Shown here: in pieces, positions 34,250 to 42,688 of the stretch
Layout of the letters: each line of letters begins with the position of its first letter
Position numbering within the stretch: position 1 is the stretch's first letter
Assembly (NCBI RefSeq): GCF_000421545.1
Contig: NZ_ATXF01000005.1
Coordinates: 124,001 to 188,000, forward strand
Direction: 5' to 3'
DNA length: 64,000 nt
Origin: Agromyces italicus DSM 16388
GTDB lineage: Bacteria > Actinomycetota > Actinomycetes > Actinomycetales > Microbacteriaceae
Notes under the pieces: generated by a model
The model's input: the letters and a program-made list of their open reading frames with translations, nothing else
Told to the model about the DNA's origin: nothing
The model's database searches: none
Program-made: the position numbers and the translations under genes

Positions 34250-34654
34250 TCAGCCGACGATGGCGTTCGGGGGCGAGAGGACGTCGCCGACGAGAGCCTC
34301 CGCCGGGTCGACGCCGGTTTCGACGATGCGGTTGCGGCCGTCGACGTGCACGATGCTCGGCACGAGGTCGGCCGCCTTCGAACTCTTCACCGACGCCCAC
34401 GAGATCACGATCACGAGGTCACCCGCGGCGGCCAGCCGGGCGGCGGCACCGTTCACCCCGATGACGCCCGAGCCGCGCCGGCCCGCGATCGTGTAGGTCT
34501 CGAAGCGGTCGCCCGTATTGACGTTCACGACCGTGACGAGCTCGCCGGGCAGCAGGTCGGCCGCGTCGAGCAGATCGAGGTCGACCGTCAATGAGCCGAC
34601 GTAGTGCAGATCGGCGTGCGTCACCGTCGCGCGGTGGATCTTGGACTTGAGCAT
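34250..34654 (-). CDS. panD: Aspartate 1-decarboxylase
   Basis: 134 residues from ATG 34654. Makes beta-alanine for pantothenate. [25 protein letters not shown] is the standard N-terminus; autocatalytic cleavage at Gly-Ser (residues 24-25 in YVGSLTVD) creates the pyruvoyl cofactor. GERFETY-like ([11 protein letters not shown]) and [21 protein letters not shown] complete the family. The frame is open to 34693, but no good start is present there. No other pantothenate gene is nearby. The convergent neighbour is the frameshifted small gene. Confidence 0.96.
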   Translation of the reverse strand: MLKSKIHRATVTHADLHYVGSLTVDLDLLDAADLLPGELVTVVNVNTGDRFETYTIAGRRGSGVIGVNGAAARLAAAGDLVIVISWASVKSSKAADLVPSIVHVDGRNRIVETGVDPAEALVGDVLSPPNAIVG

Positions 34655-34719
34655 CGTTCTGCGGAAGGAGTGCACCACTCGATCCTGCCGCATGCCGGGT
34701 CCGTGAGACGCACCGCGGC

Positions 34720-34756
34720 GTTTCGAGACGCTCGCTGCGCTCGCTCCTCAACCAGC
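34720..34756. repeat. Dispersed palindromic repeat, copy 5
   Basis: gtttcgagacgctcgctgcg then ctcgctcctcaaccagc. It includes the TGA stop of the HxlR gene (34748-34750, minus strand). Confidence 0.93.
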
Positions 34757-35122
34757 CGTGCGGGTTCCGATCATGCCGTTCGCCTCCCGGGCGACCCATC
34801 CGACGAGCGGCAGCATGTGCTTCATGAGGTCGCGACCGAGCGCCGTCAGCGCGTAGTCGACCCGCGGCGGAACCTCGGGATGCGCCGTGCGCACCACGAG
34901 CCCGTCGGACTCGAGGGTGCGCAGCGTCGACGCGAGCATCTTCTCGCTGATGCCCTCGACCTCGCGCCGCAGTTCGCCCCAGCGGTGGGTACCGTCGGTC
35001 AGCGCGAGCAGCACGAGCACGCCCCACTTGCTCATGATGTGGTCGAGCACGACGCGAGTCGGGCAGCCGTCGGAGAAGACCTCACCCGACTGCTCCCGGA
35101 TCTCCGCAAGACTTACCGTCAT
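34748..35122 (-). CDS. HxlR-family transcriptional regulator
   Basis: 124 residues. CPTRVVLDHIMSKWGVLVLLALTDGTHRWGELRREVEGISEKMLASTLRTLESDGLVVR is the winged-helix core of HxlR proteins, with the N-terminal Cys (GCPTR) that in related QorR/HypR-type members senses thiol stress. It is divergent from the NAD(P)H-quinone oxidoreductase gene and very likely represses it; a GGTACC inverted repeat lies between. The final residues (TAG-stop) are contributed by a dispersed repeat. Confidence 0.94.
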   Translation of the reverse strand: MTVSLAEIREQSGEVFSDGCPTRVVLDHIMSKWGVLVLLALTDGTHRWGELRREVEGISEKMLASTLRTLESDGLVVRTAHPEVPPRVDYALTALGRDLMKHMLPLVGWVAREANGMIGTRTAG

Positions 35123-35125
35123 GTT

Positions 35126-35150
35126 GGTACCTTACTCGAAAGTGGGTACC
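35126..35150. promoter_or_regulatory. HxlR-type operator candidate
   Basis: GGTACC at 35126-35131 and GGTACC at 35145-35150, separated by 13 bp, in the 94-bp divergent gap only three bases upstream of the HxlR start codon. The spacing places the half-sites two helical turns apart, as expected for a winged-helix dimer controlling both genes. Confidence 0.6.
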
Positions 35151-35216
35151 TCTTCGAGGGAAGGTGCGGTCGCAGCATCCCGTTACCCCTCGGTGAACCC
35201 AACGGAAGGAACACCC

Positions 35217-36071
35217 ATGACCATCCTCGTCACCGCCGCCTCGGGCCAGCTCGGCCGCCTCGTCATCGACGCACTGCTCGAACGCGGCGTCGCCCCCGCC
35301 GAGCTCGTCGCGACCGCGCGCGACACGGCGAAGCTCGCGGATGCCTCGGCGCGGGGCGTGCGCACCGCCGAACTCGACTACGACCGCCCCGAGACCATCG
35401 CAGCGGCGCTCGACGGCGTCGACACGGTGCTGCTCATCTCGGGCAGCGCCCCCGGCTCGCGCGTGCAGGGCCACCGCAACGTCATCGACGCGGCGGCCGC
35501 GGCGGGTGTCGCGAAGCTCGTCTACACGAGCGTGCCACAGGCGACGACGGCCGAGTTCGTGCTCGCGCCCGACCACAAGGCCACCGAGGAGGCGATCGCC
35601 GCCGCGGGCGTTCCCGCGGTCATCGCCCGGCACAACTGGTACACCGAGAACTACACGACCGATGTGGCGCGTGCCGCCGAGACGGGCGTGATCACGGCGA
35701 GCGCGGGCGACGGCCTGGTGGCGAGCGCCACCCGCGCCGACCTCGCCGCGGGTCTCGCCGCGCTCCTCACCGACGACGGACACCTCGGCGAGACCTACGA
35801 CCTCACCGGCGACACCGCGTGGTCGTACGAGCAGCTCGCGGCCGCGGCATCCGAGATCACCGGGCGCGAGGTCGTGTACACGGCGCTCACCCCCGAGGCG
35901 CACGTCGCGGCGCTCGAGTCGGCGGGCCTCGACGCCGGCACCGCCGCCTTCGTCGCGGGCATCGACGACGGCATCCGTCGCGGCGTGCTCGCGAACTCCG
36001 ACGACACGCTCGCCCGCCTCATCGGCCGGCCGACGACCCCGCTCGTCGACGGGCTCCGCGCGGCCGTCTGA
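35217..36071 (+). CDS. NmrA-like NAD(P)H:quinone oxidoreductase (QOR2 type)
   Basis: 284 residues from ATG 35217 with GGAAGG upstream. MTILVTAASGQLGRLVIDALLERG is the Rossmann NAD(P)-binding motif of NmrA/SDR-a5 proteins. VDTVLLISGSAPGSRVQGHRNVIDAAAAAGV and PAVIARHNWYTENY match the QorB/YtfG group, which reduces quinones and helps against oxidative or electrophile stress. The HxlR gene is divergent with a shared operator candidate. Length is normal for the family. Confidence 0.93.
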   Translation: MTILVTAASGQLGRLVIDALLERGVAPAELVATARDTAKLADASARGVRTAELDYDRPETIAAALDGVDTVLLISGSAPGSRVQGHRNVIDAAAAAGVAKLVYTSVPQATTAEFVLAPDHKATEEAIAAAGVPAVIARHNWYTENYTTDVARAAETGVITASAGDGLVASATRADLAAGLAALLTDDGHLGETYDLTGDTAWSYEQLAAAASEITGREVVYTALTPEAHVAALESAGLDAGTAAFVAGIDDGIRRGVLANSDDTLARLIGRPTTPLVDGLRAAV

Positions 36072-36095
36072 GCGGCGGGCGGCACGCGCACGAAA

Positions 36096-36135
36096 CCGGG
36101 TGTCGGCACCTCCCCGGTGGGGTGCCGGCGCCCGG
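36096..36135 (+). terminator. Hairpin downstream of quinone oxidoreductase gene
   Basis: CCGGGTGTCGGCACC pairs with GGTGCCGGCGCCCGG (two G-U pairs) around a 10-base loop; it begins 24 bp after the stop codon. Confidence 0.75.
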
Positions 36136-36203
36136 TCGCGTCGGTGCCCGGGATCACCCCGTTGCGGCTCTACGCTCTCATGAGCAACGAGAAGGAGCCG
36201 CAG

Positions 36204-37283
36204 ATGGCCGAGCCCGTGTATCCCCCGCCGCCGTCCGACGCGCTGAACACGATCGAGCACATGCGCGACGCGGTCTTCTTCGACGATCCGGGCCGCGCGC
36301 GTCGTCTGCAGCGATTCTGGATCCTGCTCGTGCTCTCGTCGGCGATCGCCGCGAGCGGCGTCATCGGCGACTCGACCGCGACCGTCATCGGCGCCATGAT
36401 CGTCGCCCCGATGATGCTGCCGATCCAGGGCACGATGCTCGCGACGGTGCTCGGCGAACGGGTCAACTTCGTGCGGTCGCTGATCACGATGATCGCCGGG
36501 GCCACCGCGGCGATCGTCATCGGCTACGCCTGCGCGCTGCTCGCGCTCGTCCCCGAAACCGCGGCCACGAATTCGCAGATCGCCGCACGAGCGACGCCCG
36601 ATCTCATCGACCTGTTCGGCGCGCTCGCGACCGGGGCCGTCGCCTCGATCGCGCTCGTGCGGAAAGACATCTCCGACACCCTGCCGGGCGTCGCGATCGC
36701 GATCTCGCTCGTGCCGCCCCTCGTCGTCGTCGGCGTCGCGGCCGAGTCGGCCGACTACGCCGCGTCGATCGGCGCCCTGCTGCTCTTCGTCGCCAACGTC
36801 GCGGCGATCCTCGGCACGGGCGTCGTCGTGATGGCGTTCTACCGCGTGCAGCGCTGGGGCTCGTTCGCCGGCGGTGCCGGCGGTGCGGGCGGTACCGCCG
36901 CAGGCGGGCCTCGAGCGGCCGGTCCCGTGGCGGCGGGCGCCGCCACCACGACACGGGTGGTGAACCGTCGCCGCTCGCACATCACCATCGCGGTCATGCT
37001 CGTGCTCATCGCGATCCCGCTCACGATCTCGACGTACCGCAGCGTCACCACAACCACTCAGGGGTCGGACGTCGACGGCGCCGCGCGAGCGTGGGCCGAA
37101 GACCTCGGCCTGGAGGTCATCGGCATCGCGACCGCTTCACCCGGGTACGTCGTGCGCGTGACCGGCGGCGACGCGGTGCCCGACATCGACGCGCTCCGTT
37201 CCTCGCTCGAGGCCGAGGGCATCGACCCCGCGACCGTCGCGGTCGAGTGGGTGCCGACGACGCGCATCGTCGTCGGCGACTGA
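36204..37283 (+). CDS. DUF389 membrane protein
   Basis: 359 residues from ATG 36204, which has AAGGAG eight bases upstream; the ATG at 36180 is less well placed. ATVIGAMIVAPMMLPIQGTMLATVLG and ALATGAVASIALVRKDISDTLPGVAIAISLVPPLVVVG are the signature helices of DUF389. About six membrane segments are followed by a Gly/Ala-rich linker (residues ~220-250), another helix and a soluble C-terminal domain of about 90 residues. Function is unknown in all members. Single gene; no obvious regulator. Confidence 0.9.
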   Translation: MAEPVYPPPPSDALNTIEHMRDAVFFDDPGRARRLQRFWILLVLSSAIAASGVIGDSTATVIGAMIVAPMMLPIQGTMLATVLGERVNFVRSLITMIAGATAAIVIGYACALLALVPETAATNSQIAARATPDLIDLFGALATGAVASIALVRKDISDTLPGVAIAISLVPPLVVVGVAAESADYAASIGALLLFVANVAAILGTGVVVMAFYRVQRWGSFAGGAGGAGGTAAGGPRAAGPVAAGAATTTRVVNRRRSHITIAVMLVLIAIPLTISTYRSVTTTTQGSDVDGAARAWAEDLGLEVIGIATASPGYVVRVTGGDAVPDIDALRSSLEAEGIDPATVAVEWVPTTRIVVGD

Positions 37284-37301
37284 GCGCTCGGGCGACGCTG
37301 C

Positions 37302-37391
37302 CGTGACGAGTCGTCAGCACTCCGCGGCGACCCGCCGAGGCCGCGCCGGTCCTCGCGGCGTGTCGCACCGGCGTGCAGACGACTCGTCACG
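37302..37391. repeat. 90-bp element bounded by 14-bp inverted repeats
   Basis: CGTGACGAGTCGTC (37302-37315) and its exact inverse complement (37378-37391) bound 62 bp of very GC-rich DNA. It lies 19 bp after the DUF389 stop codon. It could be a large bidirectional terminator or a small MITE-like relic; no target-site duplication is clear. Together with the hairpin at 37503 it accounts for the 330 bp without a gene here. Confidence 0.65.
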
Positions 37392-37502
37392 CGGCGCCGG
37401 CAGACGCGAGAGGCGTGCTCCACTCGAGCGGCCGGGTCGACGCCGAAGCGACGCCCACCGTCGGGGCGCCGCATGCGCCGCAGGACGCCGGCGACGCGAA
37501 CA

Positions 37503-37537
37503 GGCCCGCCTCCTCCGACAAGGAGAAGAGGCGGGCC
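37503..37537 (-). terminator. Terminator hairpin for gap
   Basis: GGCCCGCCTC...GAGGCGGGCC with inner CTCC/GGAG pairing; outer flanks gaac/gttc extend the stem. Located 77-111 bp past the gap stop codon on the minus strand. Confidence 0.8.
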
Positions 37538-37613
37538 CGTTCTGCTGCGGCGCGGGGCAGGGGTGCGCCGCAGTTCCGCGCACCGTGCGGCGGCGGGGTC
37601 TGCGCCGCTGCGA

Positions 37614-38615
37614 CTAGCGCGCGAGCAGGCCGAGCGAGTCGATCACGCGGTTCGAGAAGCCCCACTCGTTGTCGTACCAGGCGACGACCTTGATGTGGCG
37701 GCCGTCGACGCGGGTCAGCTCGGCGTCGAAGATCGACGAGTGCGGGTTGCCGACGATGTCGCTCGAGACGAGCGCCTCCTCGGAGTATTCGAGCACACCG
37801 ACGAGCGGACCCTCGGAGGCTGCGGCCTTGTACGCGGCGAGCACCTCGTCGAGGGTGACGTCCTTCGAGACGGTCGCGTTGAGCTCGACGATCGAACCGA
37901 CCGGCACGGGCACCCGCATCGAGTCGCCGTTGAGCTTGCCGTCGAGGTTCGGCAGCACGAGGCCGATCGCCTTCGCGGCGCCGGTCGACGACGGCACGAT
38001 GTTGACGGCGGCGGCGCGGGCGCGGCGGGCGTCGGAGTGCGGGGCGTCCTGCAGGTTCTGGTCCTGCGTGTACGCGTGGATGGTCGTCATGAAGCCGTGC
38101 TCGATGCCGGCGAGGTCGTCGAGCACCTTGGCGAGCGGCGCGAGGGCGTTCGTGGTGCACGACGCGTTCGAGACGATCGTGTGCAGCTCGGCGTCGTACG
38201 CATCGGTGTTGACGCCGTAGACGAGCGTGACGTCGGCGCCCGAGGCCGGCGCGCTCACGAGCACCTTCTTGGCGCCCGCGGCGAGGTGCGCCGAGGCCGC
38301 CTCCTTGGAGGTGAAGCGACCGGTCGACTCGAGCACGATCTCGACGTCGAGCTCGCCCCAGGGCAGCTTCGCGGGGTCGCGCTCGGCGAGCACCTTCACG
38401 CGGCGGCCGTCGATGACGAGCACATCGCCCTCGACCTCGACGGGGTAGCCGAAGCGGCCGGCGGTGCTGTCGAACTTCAGGAGGCGCGCGAGGCCCGCGG
38501 GGTCGGTGAGGTCGTTGACGGCGACGAGTTCGAAGTCGGCGCCGCGCTCGACGAGTGCGCGCACGACGTTGCGTCCGATGCGGCCGAATCCGTTGATGGC
38601 GATGCGGGTGGTCAT
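37614..38615 (-). CDS. gap: Glyceraldehyde-3-phosphate dehydrogenase, type I
   Basis: 333 residues from ATG 38615. GFGRIGRNVVRALV (NAD-binding) at residues 8-21, STAGRFGYPVEV, the active-site SNASCTTNALAPL with its Cys, the following HAYTQDQ and RRARAAAVNIVPSSTGAAKAIG phosphate site, and C-terminal WYDNEWGFSNRV are all intact. It converts glyceraldehyde-3-phosphate to 1,3-bisphosphoglycerate in glycolysis. The usual pgk-tpiA neighbours are absent, so this may be a second, separately regulated copy. Lone gene with its own terminator. Confidence 0.97.
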   Translation of the reverse strand: MTTRIAINGFGRIGRNVVRALVERGADFELVAVNDLTDPAGLARLLKFDSTAGRFGYPVEVEGDVLVIDGRRVKVLAERDPAKLPWGELDVEIVLESTGRFTSKEAASAHLAAGAKKVLVSAPASGADVTLVYGVNTDAYDAELHTIVSNASCTTNALAPLAKVLDDLAGIEHGFMTTIHAYTQDQNLQDAPHSDARRARAAAVNIVPSSTGAAKAIGLVLPNLDGKLNGDSMRVPVPVGSIVELNATVSKDVTLDEVLAAYKAAASEGPLVGVLEYSEEALVSSDIVGNPHSSIFDAELTRVDGRHIKVVAWYDNEWGFSNRVIDSLGLLAR

Positions 38616-38747
38616 GGCGGGGGTGGGTCCTTTCAGTCCGCGATGGTTCCACTCTCGCGATCGGATGCCTCGCGCGCGAGTGGCACGTAAGCCAGTACCC
38701 GAAAGGATCTCGCCAAGATCAGTCCGTGCTGCCGATAGCGTGATCGC

Positions 38748-39293
38748 ATGCCCCATGCGCCACTGCCCTTCGCCCTCGAGACCGAGCGCCTCACCCTGCA
38801 GCTCTGGGAGGAGGCCGACGCCGAGGGCTACCGGCGGCTCGTCGTCGAGCGCCTGCGCGATCACGCCGAGCGCACGGGTGGGCTCGAGCAGCACGTCGAC
38901 GAGCCGATGAGCCTCGATGAGGCGCTCGCCGACATCCGGGGCGCACGTGAGAGCGCACCGGCGCGCGGTATCCACCTGCTGACATTGCACCCGCGCGGCA
39001 GCGACGAGTTCCTCGGCTACTGCGGACTCGTCATCGGGCGCTCGACGATCGACGAACCCGAGCTCGCCTACGAGCTGCTGCGCAGTGCGCACGGACGCGG
39101 CTACGCGACCGAGGCGGCGGCGGCCGTCGTCGAGGCGGCGCGGGCGACCGGTCGGCAGCGCCTCTGGGCGACGGTCGGCAGCTGGAATGCTCCGTCGTTC
39201 CGGGTGCTCGACAAGCTCGGGTTCCGGCGCGATCGCACGGCGATCGAGAAGGAGGCCGGCGAGATCGTCTGGACCGTGCTCGACCTGGCGTGA
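38748..39293 (+). CDS. GNAT N-acetyltransferase (RimJ/RimL type)
   Basis: 181 residues. LETERLTLQLWEEADAEGYRRLV is the usual RimJ-like start. ELAYELLRSAHGRGYATEAAAAVVEAA holds the acetyl-CoA pyrophosphate loop (R-G-x-G/A), and WATVGSWNAPSFRVLDKLGFRR the last conserved strand and helix. Acetylates an amine of a protein or small molecule; target unknown. Divergent from gap and convergent with the GlxA-like regulator (16-bp gap). Confidence 0.93.
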   Translation: MPHAPLPFALETERLTLQLWEEADAEGYRRLVVERLRDHAERTGGLEQHVDEPMSLDEALADIRGARESAPARGIHLLTLHPRGSDEFLGYCGLVIGRSTIDEPELAYELLRSAHGRGYATEAAAAVVEAARATGRQRLWATVGSWNAPSFRVLDKLGFRRDRTAIEKEAGEIVWTVLDLA

Positions 39294-39309
39294 CCGGGCC
39301 GCGCGGGCG

Positions 39310-40263
39310 CTACTCGCCCCGCGCGAAGGTCTCGCGGTAGTCGCTCGGCGAGGTGCCGAGGATGCGTTTGAAGTGCAGCCGCAGGTTGGCCCCCGTGCCG
39401 AGTCCTGCCCGGGCCGCGATCTGATCGATGCCGAGCTCGCTGCGCTCGAGCAGCTCGCGCGCCATGTCGACCCGGGCGCGAAGCACCCACTGCATGGGCG
39501 TGTACCCGGTGTCGTCGACGAAGCGGCGTGAGAAGGTACGGGCCGAGACGTTCGCGTGACGGGCGAGCACATCGAGCGTGAGCGGTTCGTCGAGCCGGCG
39601 CAACGCCCACTCGCGGGTGTCGGCGAACACCGCGCCGAGCTCGGGCGGCAGACTCCGCGGCACGAACTGCGCCTGCCCGCCCGAGCGGTACGGCGCGGCG
39701 ACGAGGCGCCGGGCGGCGTGGTTCGCGACGGCGACGCCGTGGTCGCGGCGCACGAGGTGCAGGCAGAGGTCGAGGCCCGAGGCCGCGCCGGCGCTCGTCA
39801 GCACGGAGCCCTCGTCGACGAAGAGCACGTTGGCGTCGACGTTCACGAGCGGATGCCTCGTGGCGAGCGCCCGCGTGTAGTGCCAGTGCGTCGTGGCGCG
39901 GCGGCCGTCGAGGAGCCCCGTCGCCGCGAGCGCGAACGCGCCCGTCGAGATGGCGGCGAGCCGGGCCCCACGCGCATGCGCGGCGCGCAGCGCCTCGACC
40001 ACCGCGGCGGGCGGGTCGTCGAGGTCGGGGCGGCGGTAGCCCGGAATGAAGATCGTCTCAGCCCACGCGAGCGCGTCGAGGCCGTCGGCCACGTGGTACG
40101 AGAGTCCGTCGCCGCCCGTGACGAGCCCGGGGGCGGCGCCGCAGACGCGCACCTCGTAGGGCATGCTCGCGCGAGTGGAGAACACCTGTGCGGGAATGCC
40201 GACGTCGAGCGGTTTCGCCCCCGGCAGCACGAGCACGGCGACGCGATGATGGCGACGAGTCAT
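39310..40263 (-). CDS. GlxA-family AraC-type regulator with DJ-1/PfpI domain
   Basis: 317 residues from ATG 40263; the longer frame to 40374 adds an unlikely leader. Residues 5-175 are DJ-1/PfpI-like (VAVLVLPGAKPLDVGIPAQVF ... LAAISTGAFALAATGLLDGRRATTHW). The nucleophile-elbow Cys common in DJ-1 is Ser here, so this domain probably senses a ligand instead of catalysing. Residues ~215-315 form the AraC HTH pair (LDVLARHANVSARTFSRRFVDDTGYTPMQWVLRARVDMARELLE, then IDQIAARAGLGTGANLRLHFKRILGTSPSDYR). Target genes are unknown. Confidence 0.94.
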   Translation of the reverse strand: MTRRHHRVAVLVLPGAKPLDVGIPAQVFSTRASMPYEVRVCGAAPGLVTGGDGLSYHVADGLDALAWAETIFIPGYRRPDLDDPPAAVVEALRAAHARGARLAAISTGAFALAATGLLDGRRATTHWHYTRALATRHPLVNVDANVLFVDEGSVLTSAGAASGLDLCLHLVRRDHGVAVANHAARRLVAAPYRSGGQAQFVPRSLPPELGAVFADTREWALRRLDEPLTLDVLARHANVSARTFSRRFVDDTGYTPMQWVLRARVDMARELLERSELGIDQIAARAGLGTGANLRLHFKRILGTSPSDYRETFARGE

Positions 40264-40324
40264 CCGGCCAGAATGCCACGCTTCGCAAGTGAAGCGCCAT
40301 TCGGGCGCTGGCTTGCTGGGCTGA

Positions 40325-40837
40325 TCAGTCGGGGAACAGATCGTCCGCGTCCACCACACAGATCGACTCGCCATCGAGCGTGACCTGCCCCGGAATCACC
40401 GATACCCGAATGTTCTGTACCGGACCGCCCCGCCCCGTGAAGAACAGGTACGGCTCGTCACCGGGGTTTCCCTCGCGCACATCAAGGCTGGTGGTGAGTC
40501 CTTGGGCTTCCCAGTGCTCACGGACCCGTTCGAGGAGTGCGTCGGTGTCCGCTTCAGTGCCGGTGTCGCCGGTCCACGTGCGGAGGTCGACGTAGTCCAC
40601 CCCGAGGTCCCCGTTCGACAGGATGCACGGGTCCGGCACGAGCGGGTAACCCTGGTCCCAGCCTTCAGACGGCAGCGCCAGTACTTCCCGTGACGAGGTC
40701 ATCAGCTCAGAGAGAGCATGTTCCGATTCGGTCTGTGTCATGGACTCTTCCTGTTCGGTAGGGCCGGCGCAGCCGGTCAGTAGGAGTGTCAGGGTGGCGG
40801 CCGCAGCGGTCAGGGTGCAGGGGCGGGGAGTGCTCAT
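40325..40837 (-). CDS. Lipoprotein, unknown function
   Basis: 170 residues. The signal MSTPRPCTLTAAAATLTLLLTGC ends in a lipobox (LLTGC), so it is lipid-anchored at the outer face of the membrane. The remainder is a small acidic domain with LVPDPCILSNGDLGVDYVDLRTWTG and RGGPVQNIRVSVIPGQVTLDGESICVVD; two Cys may form a disulfide. Its start overlaps the end of the DUF1023 hydrolase gene by four bases, so the two are made together. No family recognised. Confidence 0.82.
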   Translation of the reverse strand: MSTPRPCTLTAAAATLTLLLTGCAGPTEQEESMTQTESEHALSELMTSSREVLALPSEGWDQGYPLVPDPCILSNGDLGVDYVDLRTWTGDTGTEADTDALLERVREHWEAQGLTTSLDVREGNPGDEPYLFFTGRGGPVQNIRVSVIPGQVTLDGESICVVDADDLFPD

Positions 40838-42630
40838 CTGGTGCCTTCCGTGGGGGAGCCGAAACTCGGGGGCCCGTAGATCAGGCCTTCCTGCACCTGA
40901 GTCAACCCCGGCCAGGCATACCCGGTGAGTCGTTCGGGTTGCCCGGTCGAGGTCAATGCGGTGTTCTGGAGGGATTCGGTGTCTTTGTCGAGGTATCCCC
41001 AGCCGTTCTCGGCACCGTAGGGCATGAGGGGATCATGCGCGGTGACTTGATGCAGGTCTTTGTCTGGTTCGCCGTCGACCCCGAACGATGTGGCCCCGAA
41101 CCCGGGCTCCATCGGGTTGTCCCTGCCGCTGACCCTTCGCCCCACGTGCGCCCATTCATCACCCTTCCCGGCCTCGATCACGGGAAACACGTTCTGCGCT
41201 TGACCAGCAAACACCTGCCCGGCATGCAGCCCGTCGGCTCCGCCGATGCTCGGCTCGATCCCGGCTGAGCCGAGCATCGTGAACGACGCCACCCCAAGGT
41301 CTTTGGCCGAAAGCGCGTTCGCGGCAGTCGTGGTCCCGTACGAGTGCCCGACCACATGCAACTCAACGTCCCGGCCGTTTCGGGTGGCGTTGAACCCTTC
41401 GAGCTCGTCGACCAACCGGTCACCGCCCGCCCGCGCCAGATCCCCGGACCCGACCGTGACCTCGGTCGGGGTCTCGTACCCGATCCACGCCACCACCGCC
41501 CGGGCCGAAGGCCCACCGACCAGGCCTTGCTCGTCGTACAGGTTCTGTGCGCCGCGCGCCCACAACTGCATATCCGCACCCCGGGTATTCATCCCCGGCA
41601 CGCTGTACGTCACGTTCACCGCCTGGTCCAAGTCCCCCACCGACACGGCAGCCAGGGGTCGGTCCCCGTTCTCGAAAACCGTCAACTGACGCACCACCCC
41701 GCGACGAGGTTTCAGGGCGTCGCGGATTTCTTCCAACGCCGTCAGCCTGCCGACCTGCTCCGGAGCCGTGCGTGCATCTGTGATCGCCCGGTCCAACAAG
41801 ATCCGGTTCGCCCGGTCCCGCGCCCAGTACGACACCCCGCCCAGGCCGCCGATCACGTTGGGAACCCCCAACGCCAACGCATGCTGCGCCGACCGGTCGA
41901 GGCCCGACCACCACTCATGCACCGCGTCAGGATTCTCAGCCCGTAACCGCTCCACGAGGCCTGGACGCGCCTCCAGCACCGCGAGCAGCTCCGAGGCGCT
42001 CAACCCCGACAGCATCCCCAGCACCGACCCGGTACTTGGAACCGCAGTGGCCAGCACCCGACCCACGTCCCCGCCCTGCGCCGGGTCGCTCAGCCCGGCC
42101 ACGCACCGCCGGTCCGCCGCTTCTCGACGCTCGACGAGCACATCGCGCTCGCGCTCCAGCACCGCGGCCTCTGCCTCGACCTCCGCCAGCCGCTCCCGTG
42201 CCAGAGCCTGCTCAAGTTCGCTGCCCGGCACGATGCTCGCAGTCGGGAACACCTCGGCCCACGCCCCGCTCGCGTCGGCCCAATCGGCCCGGGCACCACG
42301 CAACCGCGACTCGACCTCCTCCGCGCGCGTCGCGAGCAGCCGATCCGATTCCTGGATGTCAGCCACCTCAGCCGCGTACCGACCCAACACGTCCGCGTCC
42401 GACGCCGACGCACGGCCCAACGCCACTGCATCCGGTCGAACGCCCGCGAGCAACCCGACGAACACGTCTGCGGTCTGCCCCTCCCATACCGTCGGGGTCT
42501 CGGCGATCACGCGGTCGATCCCGGCAACCGTGTGTGCCCACAAGTCCTCGGCCAGCCGCCCTCGCACCCGACCGGCCAGCATAATCTGTTCCAGGTCACC
42601 AGCACCCGGAGCCTCACGCGACCATGGCAT
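40834..42630 (-). CDS. DUF1023-type alpha/beta hydrolase with WXG100-like helical N-terminus
   Basis: 598 residues from ATG 42630. Residues 1-250 are helical, with DLWAHTVAGIDRVIAETPTVWEGQTADVF resembling the W-x-G hairpin of ESX-type proteins, then coiled coil (LARERLAEVEAEAAVLERER). Residues ~330-560 are the DUF1023 hydrolase: YSVPGMNTRGADMQLWA, VAWIGYETP, and HVVGHSYGTTTAANAL with Ser nucleophile in GHSYG; DPLMPYG and GYLDKDTESLQN near the end. Substrate is unknown. The start codon overlaps (TGATG) the end of a frame from the preceding small gene. The operon is small gene, this gene, lipoprotein, and may relate to type VII-like export. Confidence 0.88.
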   Translation of the reverse strand: MPWSREAPGAGDLEQIMLAGRVRGRLAEDLWAHTVAGIDRVIAETPTVWEGQTADVFVGLLAGVRPDAVALGRASASDADVLGRYAAEVADIQESDRLLATRAEEVESRLRGARADWADASGAWAEVFPTASIVPGSELEQALARERLAEVEAEAAVLERERDVLVERREAADRRCVAGLSDPAQGGDVGRVLATAVPSTGSVLGMLSGLSASELLAVLEARPGLVERLRAENPDAVHEWWSGLDRSAQHALALGVPNVIGGLGGVSYWARDRANRILLDRAITDARTAPEQVGRLTALEEIRDALKPRRGVVRQLTVFENGDRPLAAVSVGDLDQAVNVTYSVPGMNTRGADMQLWARGAQNLYDEQGLVGGPSARAVVAWIGYETPTEVTVGSGDLARAGGDRLVDELEGFNATRNGRDVELHVVGHSYGTTTAANALSAKDLGVASFTMLGSAGIEPSIGGADGLHAGQVFAGQAQNVFPVIEAGKGDEWAHVGRRVSGRDNPMEPGFGATSFGVDGEPDKDLHQVTAHDPLMPYGAENGWGYLDKDTESLQNTALTSTGQPERLTGYAWPGLTQVQEGLIYGPPSFGSPTEGTR

Positions 42631-42688
42631 CAGCCCACCCCGGCAGCCAACGCAGCATCCAGATCCTGCAACGAAGCATCCAGCCCCG

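Noticed and set aside
34604-37306. 900-codon plus-strand frame
   Set aside because: Arg/His-rich shadow in another frame of the HxlR, quinone oxidoreductase and DUF389 genes.
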